Source: Hyphomicrobiaceae bacterium
Lineage (GTDB): Bacteria > Pseudomonadota > Alphaproteobacteria > Rhizobiales > Hyphomicrobiaceae
Direction of reading: 5' to 3'
Assembly (NCBI GenBank): GCA_025359185.1
Contig: JANYHF010000082.1
Coordinates: forward strand, 1-53,424
DNA length: 53,424 nucleotides
Below are positions 9,817-20,692 of this stretch, in pieces (the first letter of the stretch is position 1; the number at the start of each line of letters is the position of its first letter). A program made the position numbers and the translations under genes. The notes beneath the pieces are model-generated. The model was not told the DNA's origin. It searched no databases and saw only the letters and a program-made list of their open reading frames with translations.

Positions 9817-10119
9817 ATGATAAAACCTTCATCACCAAGCCGGGCTATGCTGGCTGCCGTCGCAATTGCCACCGCGATGACACTCCTGTTGGCTTCGGGC
9901 AGCGCAAAAGCGGTGCAGAACAACGGCGGTGGGAACGACATGGGCTCGGCCTGCAACTTCGTAGATGCGCACCGGTACTATTGCGTATTTGACAACGGCC
10001 AAAGCTACATCTGCACCACCAACTATCCTAAGGGGCCCGAAGAATGCACACCGGCGCTCAAGAAAAACACCAACCGCATTCCTAAAGGGAGCATCGGCCG
10101 GCCGCTGAAAGCCCATTGA
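9817..10119 (+). CDS. Small secreted Cys-containing protein, family member 2
   Basis: A 100-residue protein with a signal peptide ending near GSAKA and a mature N-terminus VQNNGGGNDMG. The core CNFVDAHRYYCVFDNGQSY is followed by C-x-T and a last Cys before a basic tail, matching the flanking two proteins. The ATG at 9817 has AGGAAG eight bases upstream. It shares the AQNNGGG-like mature start with member 3, so these two are the closer pair. Function unknown. Confidence 0.78.
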   Translation: MIKPSSPSRAMLAAVAIATAMTLLLASGSAKAVQNNGGGNDMGSACNFVDAHRYYCVFDNGQSYICTTNYPKGPEECTPALKKNTNRIPKGSIGRPLKAH

Positions 10120-10191
10120 TCCATTTGGGGCGCGCGTTAGGGCGCCCGCCGTCTCCCGGACTTGAACCCCTGCACCTCATGGAGCCTTCCG

Positions 10192-10491
10192 ATGACCACA
10201 AACTCTTCGCGCGAGCTCGGCCTGCTGGCTGCCACACTCAGCGCTGTCACCATCACCCTTGTCTTGGCCGCGGGCAGCGCCGGTGCCGCGCAGAATAACG
10301 GGGGTGGCGACGCCTCTGACACCGTTTGCGTATGGTCCAGTCCGCATGACTACTTTTGCAAAATTGATGGCCACTATTACCATTGTAAAACTGAAAATCC
10401 GGTAGGCACATATGGCTGCGTTCCAGACCGCCTCGTGACCACGAGACCCCAAGCCCATGGAAGCGCCGGCGCAACGCAAAAGGCGAAATAG
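10192..10491 (+). CDS. Small secreted Cys-containing protein, family member 3
   Basis: A 99-residue protein starting at ATG 10192, where GGAG sits seven bases upstream. An earlier in-frame ATG at 10162 lacks such a site. The signal peptide ends near GSAGA, the mature protein begins AQNNGGGDASD, and the core VCVWSSPHDYFCKIDGHYYHC, with a following CV, repeats the Cys/aromatic pattern of its two neighbours. It ends close to the 3' end of the converging gyrA. Function unknown. The three genes look like local duplications. Confidence 0.78.
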   Translation: MTTNSSRELGLLAATLSAVTITLVLAAGSAGAAQNNGGGDASDTVCVWSSPHDYFCKIDGHYYHCKTENPVGTYGCVPDRLVTTRPQAHGSAGATQKAK

Positions 10492-10539
10492 CCAATCGTG
10501 CGCTTGGTTTGAGATTTCTGCACCCGTACCACCAATCCC

Positions 10540-13311
10540 TCAGCCGCTGGGTGGCACTTCTTCCGGTCCTTCGCTCGCCTCCTCGTCCATGCCTGACCCA
10601 TCATCCGGAATGTGCTCGACCGCAACGACCTTCTCGCCCTCGGCGGTCTTGAACACCGTCACGCCTTGCGTGTTGCGGCCCGCAACACGGATCCCGCCAA
10701 CCGGGCAGCGGATCAACTGGCCGCCGTCGGTTACGAGCATGATCTGGTCGGCCTCTTCGACCGGGAACGCGCCGATCAGGCGGCCGTTGCGGTCATTGAC
10801 GATCATGCCGACGATGCCTTTGCCACCACGGTTCGTCACTCTGTACTCGTAGGACGAGGACCGCTTGCCAAAACCGCGCTCGGATATGGTGAGCACGAAT
10901 TGTTCGGCGGCGCTCATTTCGGCATAGCGGGTTTCCGACAAGGACGCTTCACCCGCAACTTCTTCCGCATCCACCTCAGGCACCGCAACTTCGCCAGCCT
11001 CGGCCCCTGCAATCGCGCGGCGCTGCTTGATGTAAGCGGCGCGCTCCTGCGGGTCGGCGTTGAAATGGCGCAGAATGGTCATCGAGATCACCTTGTCGCC
11101 CTCGGCCAGCGCAATGCCGCGCACGCCGGTGGAGTCACGGCCCTTGAACACGCGCACGTCGGTCATCTCGAAGCGCATGGCCTGGCCCGCCGCCGACGTC
11201 AGCAGCACGTCGTCGCCTTGCGAGCAAATGGCGACGCCGATGATCTGGTCGCCCGCGTCGAGCTTCATGGCGATCTTGCCGTTCTGGCGCACTTCGACGA
11301 AATCGGAGAGCCGGTTACGCCGCACACCGCCCGATTCCGTCGAGAACATGATGTCGAGTTTTTCCCAAGAACTCTCATCCTCCGGTAACGGAAGAATGGA
11401 TGTGACACGCTCGCCTTCGCTCAAGGGAAGGAGGTTGACCAGCGCCTTGCCGATGGCCGTCGGCGTAGACAATGGCAAGCGGTAGACCTTCATCTTGTAG
11501 GCCATGCCAAGCGAAGAGAAAAAGATGATCGGCGTATGCGTATTGGCTACGAACAGCCGCGTAACGAAATCCTCGTCGCGCGTGCCCATGCCCGAGCGTC
11601 CCTTGCCGCCGCGCCGCTGCGCCCGGTAGGTGGAGAGCGGCACACGCTTGATGTAGCCCTTGTGCGAGACCGTGACGACCATGTCCTCGCGCTGGATCAG
11701 GTCTTCGTCCTCGACGTCCGAGTCAAAGTCGAGGATTTCCGATTTACGCGGCGTGCCGAACTGGATTTTGATTTCCGTCAGTTCGCCCTTGATGATGTTG
11801 ACGATGCGTTCGCGCGAGCCCAAAATATCAAGGAAATCCTGTATTTCGCCGCCGATCTTGCGCAGTTCGTCGCCGATTTCGTCGCGGCCAAGGGCCGTGA
11901 GCCGCGAGAGCGTCAGTGCGAGGATGGCCGACGCCTGCACCTCCGACAATTGATACGTACCCGCATCACTCACCCGATGCGCCGGATCGGCGATCAGTTC
12001 GATTAGCGGGATCATATCTTTCGCAGGCCAATCGCGCGCCATCAGGCCAACCTTGGCTTCGGCGGGACTGGCGGAGCGGCGGATCAGCGCAATCACTTCG
12101 TCGATGTTGGCGACGGCGATGGCGAGGCCGACCAACACATGCGCGCGATCCCGCGATTTGCGCAGAAGGAACTTGGTCCGGCGGCTGACGACTTCCTCGC
12201 GGAACGCCGTGAAGGCCTGGATCAGATCCTTCAGTGTGAGGACCTCCGGGCGGCCGCCATTCAGCGCGACGATGTTGGCACCGAACGAGGTTTGCAACTG
12301 CGAATAGCGCCAGAGCTGGTTGAGGACCACATCGGCAATCGCATCGCGCTTGAGCTCGATGACCACGCGCATCCCGTCGCGGTTGGTCTCGTCCCAGACG
12401 TCGGCGATGCCTTCGATCTTCTTCTCCTTCACCATCTCGCCGATTTTCTCGATCATCACCTTCTTATTCACCTGATAGGGAATCTCGGTGACGATGAGCG
12501 CTTCGCGGTCCTTGCGGATGGTTTCGGTATGGACTTTCGCACGCTGAACGATGGAGCCGCGGCCCTTGTGATACATGCCGCGGATGCCAGCGCGGCCGAG
12601 GATTTGCGATCCGGTCGGAAAATCCGGACCTGGAATGATCATCATCAGTTCATCAATGGTGATCTCAGGGTTGTCGAGATGCGCGATGCAGCCGTCGATG
12701 ACCTCGGCGAGGTTGTGGGGCGGAATGTTGGTGGCCATGCCGACAGCGATGCCGCCGCCGCCGTTGACCAGCAGGTTCGGGAATTTTGCGGGGAGGACGG
12801 AGGGCTCCTTGGTGGAACCGTCATAGTTGTCCTTGAAGTCGATGGTATCCTTGTCGAGGTCATCGACCAGCGACGAGGCTATCTTCATCAGCCGGCATTC
12901 CGTGTACCGCATGGCGGCAGGCGGATCACCGTCGACGGAGCCGAAATTGCCCTGGCCGTCAACCAGCGGCACGCGCAGGGACCAATCCTGCGCCATGCGC
13001 ACCAGCGACTCATAGATCGCAAGATCTCCATGCGGATGGTACGAACCCATCACATCGCCGACGACCTTGGCGCATTTCACGTATTTCTTGTTGTGGTCGA
13101 GCCCCAGCTCGCCCATCGCGTAAAGGATGCGGCGATGCACCGGCTTCATGCCGTCGCGCACATCGGGCAGCGCACGGCTGACGATCACGCTCATGGCGTA
13201 ATCGAGATAGGACTTCTTCATCTCATCGACGATGAAGATAGGCTTTACCTCCGAGCCGCCGGGCGAACCGGGAGCGGCAGGGGTTGCAGGTCCTTTGGGT
13301 GGCTTGGCCAA
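10540..13311 (-). CDS. gyrA: DNA gyrase subunit A
   Basis: A 923-residue GyrA, the breakage-reunion subunit of the ATP-driven supercoiling topoisomerase. The catalytic tyrosine is Tyr136 in AAMRYTECR. The C-terminal wrapping domain carries the GyrA box QRRGGKG, which separates gyrase from ParC, and the protein ends in an acidic tail. At the positions equivalent to E. coli Ser83 and Asp87 it has Leu97 and Glu101 ([13 protein letters not shown]). These are substitutions associated with quinolone resistance in other bacteria. An Ala/Glu-rich insertion ([12 protein letters not shown]) is present in the C-terminal domain. The first ATG, followed by a Pro/Ala-rich stretch, is taken as the start. 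Confidence 0.97.
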   Translation of the reverse strand: MAKPPKGPATPAAPGSPGGSEVKPIFIVDEMKKSYLDYAMSVIVSRALPDVRDGMKPVHRRILYAMGELGLDHNKKYVKCAKVVGDVMGSYHPHGDLAIYESLVRMAQDWSLRVPLVDGQGNFGSVDGDPPAAMRYTECRLMKIASSLVDDLDKDTIDFKDNYDGSTKEPSVLPAKFPNLLVNGGGGIAVGMATNIPPHNLAEVIDGCIAHLDNPEITIDELMMIIPGPDFPTGSQILGRAGIRGMYHKGRGSIVQRAKVHTETIRKDREALIVTEIPYQVNKKVMIEKIGEMVKEKKIEGIADVWDETNRDGMRVVIELKRDAIADVVLNQLWRYSQLQTSFGANIVALNGGRPEVLTLKDLIQAFTAFREEVVSRRTKFLLRKSRDRAHVLVGLAIAVANIDEVIALIRRSASPAEAKVGLMARDWPAKDMIPLIELIADPAHRVSDAGTYQLSEVQASAILALTLSRLTALGRDEIGDELRKIGGEIQDFLDILGSRERIVNIIKGELTEIKIQFGTPRKSEILDFDSDVEDEDLIQREDMVVTVSHKGYIKRVPLSTYRAQRRGGKGRSGMGTRDEDFVTRLFVANTHTPIIFFSSLGMAYKMKVYRLPLSTPTAIGKALVNLLPLSEGERVTSILPLPEDESSWEKLDIMFSTESGGVRRNRLSDFVEVRQNGKIAMKLDAGDQIIGVAICSQGDDVLLTSAAGQAMRFEMTDVRVFKGRDSTGVRGIALAEGDKVISMTILRHFNADPQERAAYIKQRRAIAGAEAGEVAVPEVDAEEVAGEASLSETRYAEMSAAEQFVLTISERGFGKRSSSYEYRVTNRGGKGIVGMIVNDRNGRLIGAFPVEEADQIMLVTDGGQLIRCPVGGIRVAGRNTQGVTVFKTAEGEKVVAVEHIPDDGSGMDEEASEGPEEVPPSG

Positions 13312-13339
13312 CAGGTTGGTCTTTCATCAAGAGCAGCGT

Positions 13340-13500
13340 CCGCCCATCCTCAACTTGAGGAGCCCGCATCCTGAGGAGGCCCTGCTTAGGGCCGTCTCGA
13401 AGGATGCGGGGTTGGGCACCCGCCATTCGCGCCGAATTTCGTGCCGCACCCAACATCCTTCGAGACGCGCCAAGAAACGACGCTCCTCGGGATGAGGTCC
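13340..13500. repeat. Long imperfect inverted repeat in the gyrA upstream gap
   Basis: The 303-base gap between gyrA and the GST-like gene holds no gene. It holds two arms that are imperfect reverse complements. The left arm (about 13368-13422) contains CATCCTGAGGAG and CGTCTCGAAGGATG. The right arm (about 13450-13497) contains CATCCTTCGAGACG and CTCCTCGGGATGAGG. The arms are separated by roughly 30 bases. GAGGAG/TCTCGAAGGATG elements of this type are common dispersed intergenic repeats in Hyphomicrobiales. It could also act as a structured leader or terminator. Confidence 0.6.
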
Positions 13501-13614
13501 GGTGCAGGTTGAACCTACACAACGGCGCGTCGCGGGGCAACGATTCGCCCCCCCTTTAGAAACTCTATCCACATGGAAATTGGCCAGGCAATTCAGATGA
13601 TTATGGGTCCGCGC

Positions 13615-14328
13615 CTAGGCTTTTGGCTCAAACTCCGGGAACCAGCGCTTCAGGCCCCGTTTTTTGTACGCCATCAAATTTGCGCGCTTTTCAACAGCGT
13701 CGCGGATCGGCGTGGTGATCATCGGGCACAGGATACCGCTGACAAACGCGAACGCCGTCGCATCGGACCCGCAGGGCGTATCGCCAAATAGGAACGGCTT
13801 ATCGCCCAGAAAATCGCTGACTGCTTCGAGATCGTGGATGCACAGTGATTCAAGTTCAGGCCGCGTATGCAATCCAATCCCATGGGCTTTGATCCGGGCG
13901 CGCTGGCGGCGGCGGACCATGGCGATGACGAGCGGACGGATCAGTGCGGGCACCGCGTCGAAAAACCGGCGCGAGCCGCGATTGAAATTGTCGTCCACCA
14001 GCCAACGCGCATCGACCCCGCCCCAATAGGTGTGGTCCTCCAGCATCTTCTCAATGGCCCAACCCGTTGCTTTTTGCGCCAGCGTGAGGCCCCTATCGAA
14101 ATCGATGCCATGGGCCTGTTCCAGATGCCATCGGATGAAGGTCGAATCAGCAATCATCTTGCCGTCATCGACCAGGTACGGCTGTTTGCCCTTTGGCGCC
14201 TTGCCAAAACCCTTGGTGTCGGCGGTGAACGGCAGGCCCGACATCTTCATCAGGGTCAATGCCTTGAGGCAGAACGGGCTCGGATCGGGCAGGCCCAGGC
14301 CGGGGCCGAACACATGCAGCGTGATCAC
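13615..14328 (-). CDS. Glutathione S-transferase-like protein (metaxin/Fax type)
   Basis: A 237-residue protein with a thioredoxin-like N-terminal half containing SPFCLKALTLMKMSG, the single-Cys variant seen in metaxin and failed-axon-connection type GSTs. This is followed by GKQPYLVDDGKMIADST, the usual GST cis-Pro strand region. The all-helical C-terminal half ends with FLGDKPFLFGDTPCGSDAT and RDAVEKRANL, the metaxin-like signature. Such bacterial proteins have poorly known substrates, and glutathione use is inferred only. It is a single gene divergent from the EipA-like gene. Confidence 0.82.
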   Translation of the reverse strand: MITLHVFGPGLGLPDPSPFCLKALTLMKMSGLPFTADTKGFGKAPKGKQPYLVDDGKMIADSTFIRWHLEQAHGIDFDRGLTLAQKATGWAIEKMLEDHTYWGGVDARWLVDDNFNRGSRRFFDAVPALIRPLVIAMVRRRQRARIKAHGIGLHTRPELESLCIHDLEAVSDFLGDKPFLFGDTPCGSDATAFAFVSGILCPMITTPIRDAVEKRANLMAYKKRGLKRWFPEFEPKA

Positions 14329-14465
14329 GGCACTCTCTCCATTTCAGGTCGCGCAGGCGGCTGCAGCCTTATGGCCCGTAACGGCAGGTTCGGCTATTGT
14401 CCTTTGCGACTCGATGCTTACGGCCTTATCTGTAGTCACTCGACGTAACCCTGCAGGATAATGCC

Positions 14466-15563
14466 ATGCGCCTTCGTGTTAGTGCCTTCATTGTGGCGGC
14501 CTTTGTCAGCGCGGCAGCGGCGGCCCAAGCCGTTGCCGGGGCCTGCAATGCCGACGATATTGCCAAGGCGGTCGACGGCGTCGGCGCACGGCTGCGCTCG
14601 TTCAATTCCGACATGATGGCGTCGCTCAACCCCAAGCTGAAGCAGTTGCAGGCCAAGCGAGGCTGGAGCGATGAGGAACTGGCCGTCAAGACCCAGGCGC
14701 TGCTTTCGGACGAGGAAATGACGGCCTATGACGCGGAGGCTTTCGAGCAGTTTTCGCGTATCGACACGCTGGGGTCGGCGGGCGAACAAGCGCCGGACTG
14801 CAAGCGTTTTGACGAGATTGAAGCGGCCGCCCAGCAACTTCTGGGAACCATGCGAGCCAAGGCAGAGCATCTGGGCGCCAAGGTGTCTGCGGCGATGGAG
14901 CCGGACAAGAAGGTGGCCGTCCTGCCACCGAAGTCGGCGGTGACGGTGCCGGTCAAACCTAAAGCCAAGGCCAAGCCAGATTGGACCACATCGGTCCAGG
15001 CCGACCCAGACTTTGACGCCAAACGGCAGGCCAGCCTGGAGGCCTTCAAGCTACCCGCAAGTCTAGCGCCAGCCGCCGAAGTGACTTACAGCATCGATGA
15101 GATTAAGGCGACCAGCTCGGGGTTCTTCGGCACTATCACGTCGAATCTGGCCAGCGTCATCGCGTTTGCGTTCGAAAAGGCGGGGCAGCCGAATGGCTAT
15201 ATCCTCGGCCAGGAGGCGGGCGGCGCTTTTCTGGCGGGTGTGCGCTATGGCGACGGCAAGTTGTTCATGAAGGACGGCAGCGTCACCCAGATCTATTGGC
15301 GCGGCCCGTCGATCGGCGCGGACCTCGGCGCGTCGCAATCGCGCACCATGTTCCTGGTCTATCACCTCAAATCGAAGGCGGACGCCTTCAAGCTCGTTTC
15401 TGGCATCGACGGCTCAGCCTTTGTCATTGGCGGCGTCGGCATCACGTTTCTCTCGGACGGCGTGACGGTGTATGCGCCGATCCGCTCGGGGCCGGGCTTG
15501 CGGCTGGGGGTCAACGCGGGCTATCTCAAATTGACGAGAGAGCGCAACTGGGTGCCGTTCTGA
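14466..15563 (+). CDS. EipA-like DUF1134 periplasmic protein with N-terminal helical extension
   Basis: A 365-residue exported protein. The signal peptide ends near AVAGA. A Lys/Ala-rich helical region runs to about residue 195 (two Cys, KPKAKAKP linker). The C-terminal 165 residues match the DUF1134 family, with NGYILGQEAGGAF, RYGDGKLF, IYWRGPSIGADLG, TMFLVYHL and an RSGPGLRLGVNAGYLK ending. Brucella EipA, a DUF1134 member, is a periplasmic envelope-integrity protein, and a similar envelope role is inferred. The N-terminal half is longer than in typical members and has no recognised domain. Start chosen at the ATG giving a clean signal peptide. Confidence 0.8.
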   Translation: MRLRVSAFIVAAFVSAAAAAQAVAGACNADDIAKAVDGVGARLRSFNSDMMASLNPKLKQLQAKRGWSDEELAVKTQALLSDEEMTAYDAEAFEQFSRIDTLGSAGEQAPDCKRFDEIEAAAQQLLGTMRAKAEHLGAKVSAAMEPDKKVAVLPPKSAVTVPVKPKAKAKPDWTTSVQADPDFDAKRQASLEAFKLPASLAPAAEVTYSIDEIKATSSGFFGTITSNLASVIAFAFEKAGQPNGYILGQEAGGAFLAGVRYGDGKLFMKDGSVTQIYWRGPSIGADLGASQSRTMFLVYHLKSKADAFKLVSGIDGSAFVIGGVGITFLSDGVTVYAPIRSGPGLRLGVNAGYLKLTRERNWVPF

Positions 15564-15595
15564 GGCCCCCCCCCGCGATTTGACACGAGTTTGTT

Positions 15596-16861
15596 TTGAC
15601 CCAAACCACCGAACAGCCGTTCGCGGCCGCCCCAACGGACACGACGCCCACTGGGCCACGCCAGGCTGCGACTATTTTCATTCTGATCACGGTCGCGCTC
15701 GATATGCTGGCGCTGGGTGCAATTATTCCGGTGTTGCCAGGGCTCATCAAATCGTTCCTCAACAATGACACAGCCAGCGCATCCCGCATCTATGGGCTGT
15801 TCGGCACCACCTGGGCGCTGATGCAGTTTTTGTTCATGCCTGTCCTCGGCTCGCTGTCGGACCGGTTCGGGCGGCGGCCGATCGTGCTGCTGTCGAATTT
15901 GGGGCTTGGGCTCGACTATATTTTGATGGCCCTGGCGCCGAACCTTTCGGTGCTGTTTATTGGCCGCGTGATCTCTGGCATCACGGCGGCGAGTTTCTCT
16001 GTCGCCTCGGCCTATGTCGCCGACGTCACGCCGCCCGCCAAACGCGCAGCGGCTTTCGGCATGGTTGGCGCAGCGTTCGGCGTTGGCTTCATGTTCGGCC
16101 CGGCGATTGGCGGACTCTTGGGCGAATTGGGACCCCGGGTGCCGTTCTGGGTGGCGGCGGCCTTCAGCCTGATGAATTTCGTTTATGGCTACTTCGTACT
16201 GCCCGAGAGCCTTGCCCCCTCCAACCGCACGCCAGCCCTCAAACTGCGCAGCGCCAATCCGGTGGGGGCGCTGAAGTTCCTCACGACCGTGCCTGGTCTG
16301 CTGCCCCTGTCTTTCGTGAATTTCTTGAGCTTCCTTGCCCATGAAGTGCTGCCAAGCACCACCGTTCTGTATACGACCTTCCGCTATGGCCTCAGCCCTG
16401 GCGCGGTCGGCCTGTTCCTGTTTGCCGTCGGCGCAGCCAGTTTCCTCGTCCAGGCCGTGCTGATCAAGCCGCTGGTGACGGCATTTGGCGAGGAGCGATT
16501 GCTGATCGGCGGGCTGCTGTCAGGCGCGGCTGGATTTGCGATGTACGGATTAGCGCCCGACAAGTGGTGGTTTCTCATCGGCATTCCGCTGGTGGCGCTT
16601 TGGGGTACGGCGGGCGCAGCCGTGCAGGCGCTGATGACGCGCAAGGTGGGGCCGACGCAGCAGGGCCAGTTGCAAGGGTCGCTGGCAAGCCTGCGCGGCG
16701 TCTCAGGGCTCATCGGGCCAGGCCTGTTCACACTCACCTTCGCCCAGTTCATCGGCGACTGGTCGTTCGCAGGCCTGCCAGGCGCACCATTTCTCTTGGC
16801 CGCGGCACTGTTGGGGTTCGGGGCCATGCTGGCAGCGGGAAACCTGCGTAGGGTGGGCTGA
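15596..16861 (+). CDS. MFS drug exporter, TetA-like
   Basis: A 421-residue 12-helix major facilitator. The first helix LDMLALGAIIPVLPG and the cytoplasmic loop GSLSDRFGRRPIVLLSN (MFS motif A) are those of the TetA/class-B tetracycline:H+ antiporter group. A conserved GP in FGPAIGGLLGELG is also present. The open frame has no ATG before helix 1, so the TTG at 15596 is taken as the start. The start is therefore uncertain by up to about 35 residues. Tetracycline as substrate is only inferred from family likeness. The gene lacks an adjacent tetR-type regulator. It converges on the PhyH gene. Confidence 0.85.
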   Translation: MTQTTEQPFAAAPTDTTPTGPRQAATIFILITVALDMLALGAIIPVLPGLIKSFLNNDTASASRIYGLFGTTWALMQFLFMPVLGSLSDRFGRRPIVLLSNLGLGLDYILMALAPNLSVLFIGRVISGITAASFSVASAYVADVTPPAKRAAAFGMVGAAFGVGFMFGPAIGGLLGELGPRVPFWVAAAFSLMNFVYGYFVLPESLAPSNRTPALKLRSANPVGALKFLTTVPGLLPLSFVNFLSFLAHEVLPSTTVLYTTFRYGLSPGAVGLFLFAVGAASFLVQAVLIKPLVTAFGEERLLIGGLLSGAAGFAMYGLAPDKWWFLIGIPLVALWGTAGAAVQALMTRKVGPTQQGQLQGSLASLRGVSGLIGPGLFTLTFAQFIGDWSFAGLPGAPFLLAAALLGFGAMLAAGNLRRVG

Positions 16862-16867
16862 GCCGTC

Positions 16868-16909
16868 GCGAAGCCCACCGCAACACTCGTCGCAATCGCT
16901 GGGCTTCGC
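16868..16909. terminator. Hairpin between convergent genes (possible bidirectional terminator or repeat)
   Basis: A perfect 10-bp inverted repeat (GCGAAGCCCA ... TGGGCTTCGC) with a 22-base loop lies between the 3' ends of the MFS and PhyH genes. There is no U-run, so a terminator role is inferred from position. The GGGCTTCGC arm also resembles a common dispersed alphaproteobacterial repeat. Confidence 0.45.
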
Positions 16910-16926
16910 AAAAGCTCAGCGCTACC

Positions 16927-17745
16927 CTACGCTTGCCAGACCACCGGAAACCAATCCTCGGGCATCGGTGCTCCGTGTGCCGCCTTCAATCCCATTTCTG
17001 GATAGGGCGGCGAGACCGAATGCGAGCGCACCGCGTAACGCGCATCATCGCCCACGAACCGGAAGCTGATCGCCCGGCGGCGATTGCCCGAGGTGTTCGG
17101 CGGGGCGTTGTGCAGCGTCTTGTAGTTGAAGGCGATGGCGTCGCCCGGCTGCAAAGCCCAGAACCGCAGCCGCGCTTTCTCCTTCTCCTCGTCCACCCCA
17201 TCGAACGGCTCATACTGTGAGGTATCGCCCTCCAGCGCCGCATTGGTCTTAAAGCGCTTCGGCACGTAGAATTTGCCGCTCGCATGACTGCCAGCGAGGA
17301 ATTTTGGGCACACCTCAGCGACTACCGGATCGAGCGGCACCCACAGACTGACCGTCTGATTGCCATCGACGCTGTAATAGGGCTGGTCCTGATGCCACGG
17401 CGTCGGCGTGCCGTTGCCCGGTTCCTTCACCAGCACATGCTCGTGGAACAGCTGCGCGCGCTTGCTGCCCATCAGTTCACCGGCCATGGCGCCAAGCGGC
17501 CCTTTGTCGGCCACATCGCGGAACACTCTTATGCGCGGGAAGTTGCAGTAATCACCGAAATAAGCCGACGAGCCTTCGGCATGGTTCTTACCGTACGGCC
17601 CCGGATGAGCGAGGTTCTCTGCGACGCCTTCGGCGAGCCGCGCGACCCAATCGGCGGGCAACACACCGCGCAGGCAGACGACGCCCTCCTTGCGGAAGGT
17701 AGCGATGTCGGCGGCGGCGATGAGGGGTTGGGCTTGGCTGGTCAT
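16927..17745 (-). CDS. Phytanoyl-CoA dioxygenase (PhyH) family Fe(II)/2-oxoglutarate oxygenase
   Basis: A 272-residue PhyH-family non-haem iron oxygenase. The iron ligands are visible as H118-x-D120 in PWHQDQPYY and H212 in KTLHNAPPN. The 2-oxoglutarate-binding arginine is in NRRRAISFRF. The ATG at 17745 (MTSQAQPLI) is preferred because family similarity begins there. A longer reading from 17922 would add a low-complexity extension. Substrate unknown: PhyH relatives hydroxylate diverse small molecules. The gene stands alone. Confidence 0.87.
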   Translation of the reverse strand: MTSQAQPLIAAADIATFRKEGVVCLRGVLPADWVARLAEGVAENLAHPGPYGKNHAEGSSAYFGDYCNFPRIRVFRDVADKGPLGAMAGELMGSKRAQLFHEHVLVKEPGNGTPTPWHQDQPYYSVDGNQTVSLWVPLDPVVAEVCPKFLAGSHASGKFYVPKRFKTNAALEGDTSQYEPFDGVDEEKEKARLRFWALQPGDAIAFNYKTLHNAPPNTSGNRRRAISFRFVGDDARYAVRSHSVSPPYPEMGLKAAHGAPMPEDWFPVVWQA

Positions 17746-17958
17746 GGAGCGGAATCCAGAGGGGGCGATCGATGACCTCAATACTGGCGTGAATTCAGCA
17801 CTGGGACAAGCCCCGCCTTGGCCCCGCCTTGGCCCCGTCCCTATGTCCTGCAGCCGTCCCATCCGCCAAGGTTGGGGCTTTGTAACTTGTTGCGCAGCGG
17901 TCGCGCGTTCATGTTGCGGCACGCGCGGGATGGGCCTGCTGCAAATCTGGAGGGCCGC

Positions 17959-18444
17959 ATGTCATTGGCGATACGCGCCACGACGGCCATTGCCGCTTGT
18001 GCATTGGCTGCCCTTACACTGGGTGTGTCGCCAGCGGAGGCCTTGAGCCTGCCCAAGGTCGAGGATCCGGCAACGCTGAAAGAATGCAGCACCTGTCATA
18101 TGGTGTACCAGCCGCAATTGCTGCCGCAGCGCTCCTGGGACGCCATGCTATCGCATCTTGCAGATCACTTCGGCGAAAATGCCAAACTTGATGACGCGAT
18201 GCGCATCGATATCTTGAGCTATCTACTTGCCAATGCGGCTGATGCGCCCGACACGAAAGGCAAATCCGGCGTGCTGCGCGGCATTGCCGCCGACAGTGTT
18301 CCTGACCGCATCACATCGCTGCCCTGGTGGAAAGGCCGCCACGACGAGGTTAATCTGAGCAATCTAAAATCAACCAAGGTCAAGACCGCCTCCAATTGCA
18401 TCGGTTGTCATACGACGGCTGACAAGGGCGAATATCACGAATAG
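17959..18444 (+). CDS. Dihaem cytochrome c (DHC-like), periplasmic
   Basis: A 161-residue exported protein with a signal peptide ending near AEA-LSLP and two CxxCH haem c attachment sites, C43-S-T-C-H47 close to the N-terminus and C147-I-G-C-H151 at the C-terminus. This spacing and the SWDAMLSHLADHFG segment after the first haem resemble the DHC dihaem cytochrome family. It would carry electrons in the periplasm. The ATG at 17959 follows GGAGGG. A perfect terminator hairpin follows the stop, so it is a single-gene unit. Its electron partner is not in the window. Confidence 0.82.
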   Translation: MSLAIRATTAIAACALAALTLGVSPAEALSLPKVEDPATLKECSTCHMVYQPQLLPQRSWDAMLSHLADHFGENAKLDDAMRIDILSYLLANAADAPDTKGKSGVLRGIAADSVPDRITSLPWWKGRHDEVNLSNLKSTKVKTASNCIGCHTTADKGEYHE

Positions 18445-18459
18445 CTGAGCTTTGCGGGC

Positions 18460-20073
<1,614 letters not shown>

Positions 20074-20107
20074 GGCGCTGGCGGCAGCCGCGATTGTGAC
20101 TTTTCGC

Positions 20108-20692
20108 CTAGCGCAACCCGTCCTCGCCTTTGATCTCCGAAGCCTTGAGCCCGCCGACGCGGGGCAGCGGCCGGCCGCCAGTCGTTACGGCGACGGCGAC
20201 CATGATCTCGTTGGCGCGGGGGGCGTCGTTGATGCGCACTTCCATGCCGTCGAAGTGGCTGCGCACGAAGGCCGCGTCCTTGTGGCCGAGCGGAATGTCG
20301 AGCACGACGCCCAGGCCGCCGCGTTTCTTCGATGAGGGAATGAGCGCCGCGCCCGTGCCCAAGACTTTGCGAACGGGTGCGCCGAGTTTGGGATGCAGGA
20401 TGGCGGCGGCGTGTTCCAGTTCGCCATTTTCGCCAACGGCGGCGGCCTTGCCGTAGCTTTCGATGGACGCGCCAGTTACGCCTAAGGCGGCGACCGCACG
20501 TGTCGCGAGGAGTTCGCCAAGCTCTTCACCAATATCAATCAACACTGTGAGGTCTTCCCGGTACGTCCCAGCGAACGGGTTTTCGATCACCGCAACGGCG
20601 GCGGCGCGTCGCACGGGGGGGCAAACCGGTTGGCCTTGCTCCGTCATCGTCTCATCAACAAAGATAGCGATCTTGCGGATTTTGGCGGTCAT
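20108..20692 (-). CDS. Amino acid synthesis family protein (DUF1185), copy 1
   Basis: A 194-residue protein of the amino acid synthesis family (formerly DUF1185). Structural work on that family described a chorismate-mutase-like fold, and its biochemical role is unclear. It shares with the next gene IENPFAG, the SYGKAA segment, IPSSKK, FVRSHFDGMEV, NDAPRANE and the C-terminal end IKGEDGLR. It is the last gene of the leftward six-gene operon and overlaps the preceding copy by four bases. Two paralogues in a row suggest a hetero-oligomer or split function. Its place behind a molybdenum hydroxylase and a ring-reductase-like protein suggests a step after ring reduction, which is inference. Confidence 0.85.
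   Translation of the reverse strand: MTAKIRKIAIFVDETMTEQGQPVCPPVRRAAAVAVIENPFAGTYREDLTVLIDIGEELGELLATRAVAALGVTGASIESYGKAAAVGENGELEHAAAILHPKLGAPVRKVLGTGAALIPSSKKRGGLGVVLDIPLGHKDAAFVRSHFDGMEVRINDAPRANEIMVAVAVTTGGRPLPRVGGLKASEIKGEDGLR

Noticed and set aside
9363-10491. The small Cys proteins as toxin or bacteriocin precursors
   Set aside because: They have ordinary signal peptides, no double-glycine leader, and no immunity or export genes nearby, so that role is not supported.
12139-13374. Plus-strand frame of 411 codons opposite gyrA
   Set aside because: Antisense shadow of the conserved gyrA coding strand, rich in His/Asp/Arg with no domain.
17803-17836. Short direct repeats of CCCCGCCTTGG that might be a tandem array
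   Set aside because: Only about two and a half units of 11 bases. Likely simple local slippage, not a CRISPR or regulatory array.
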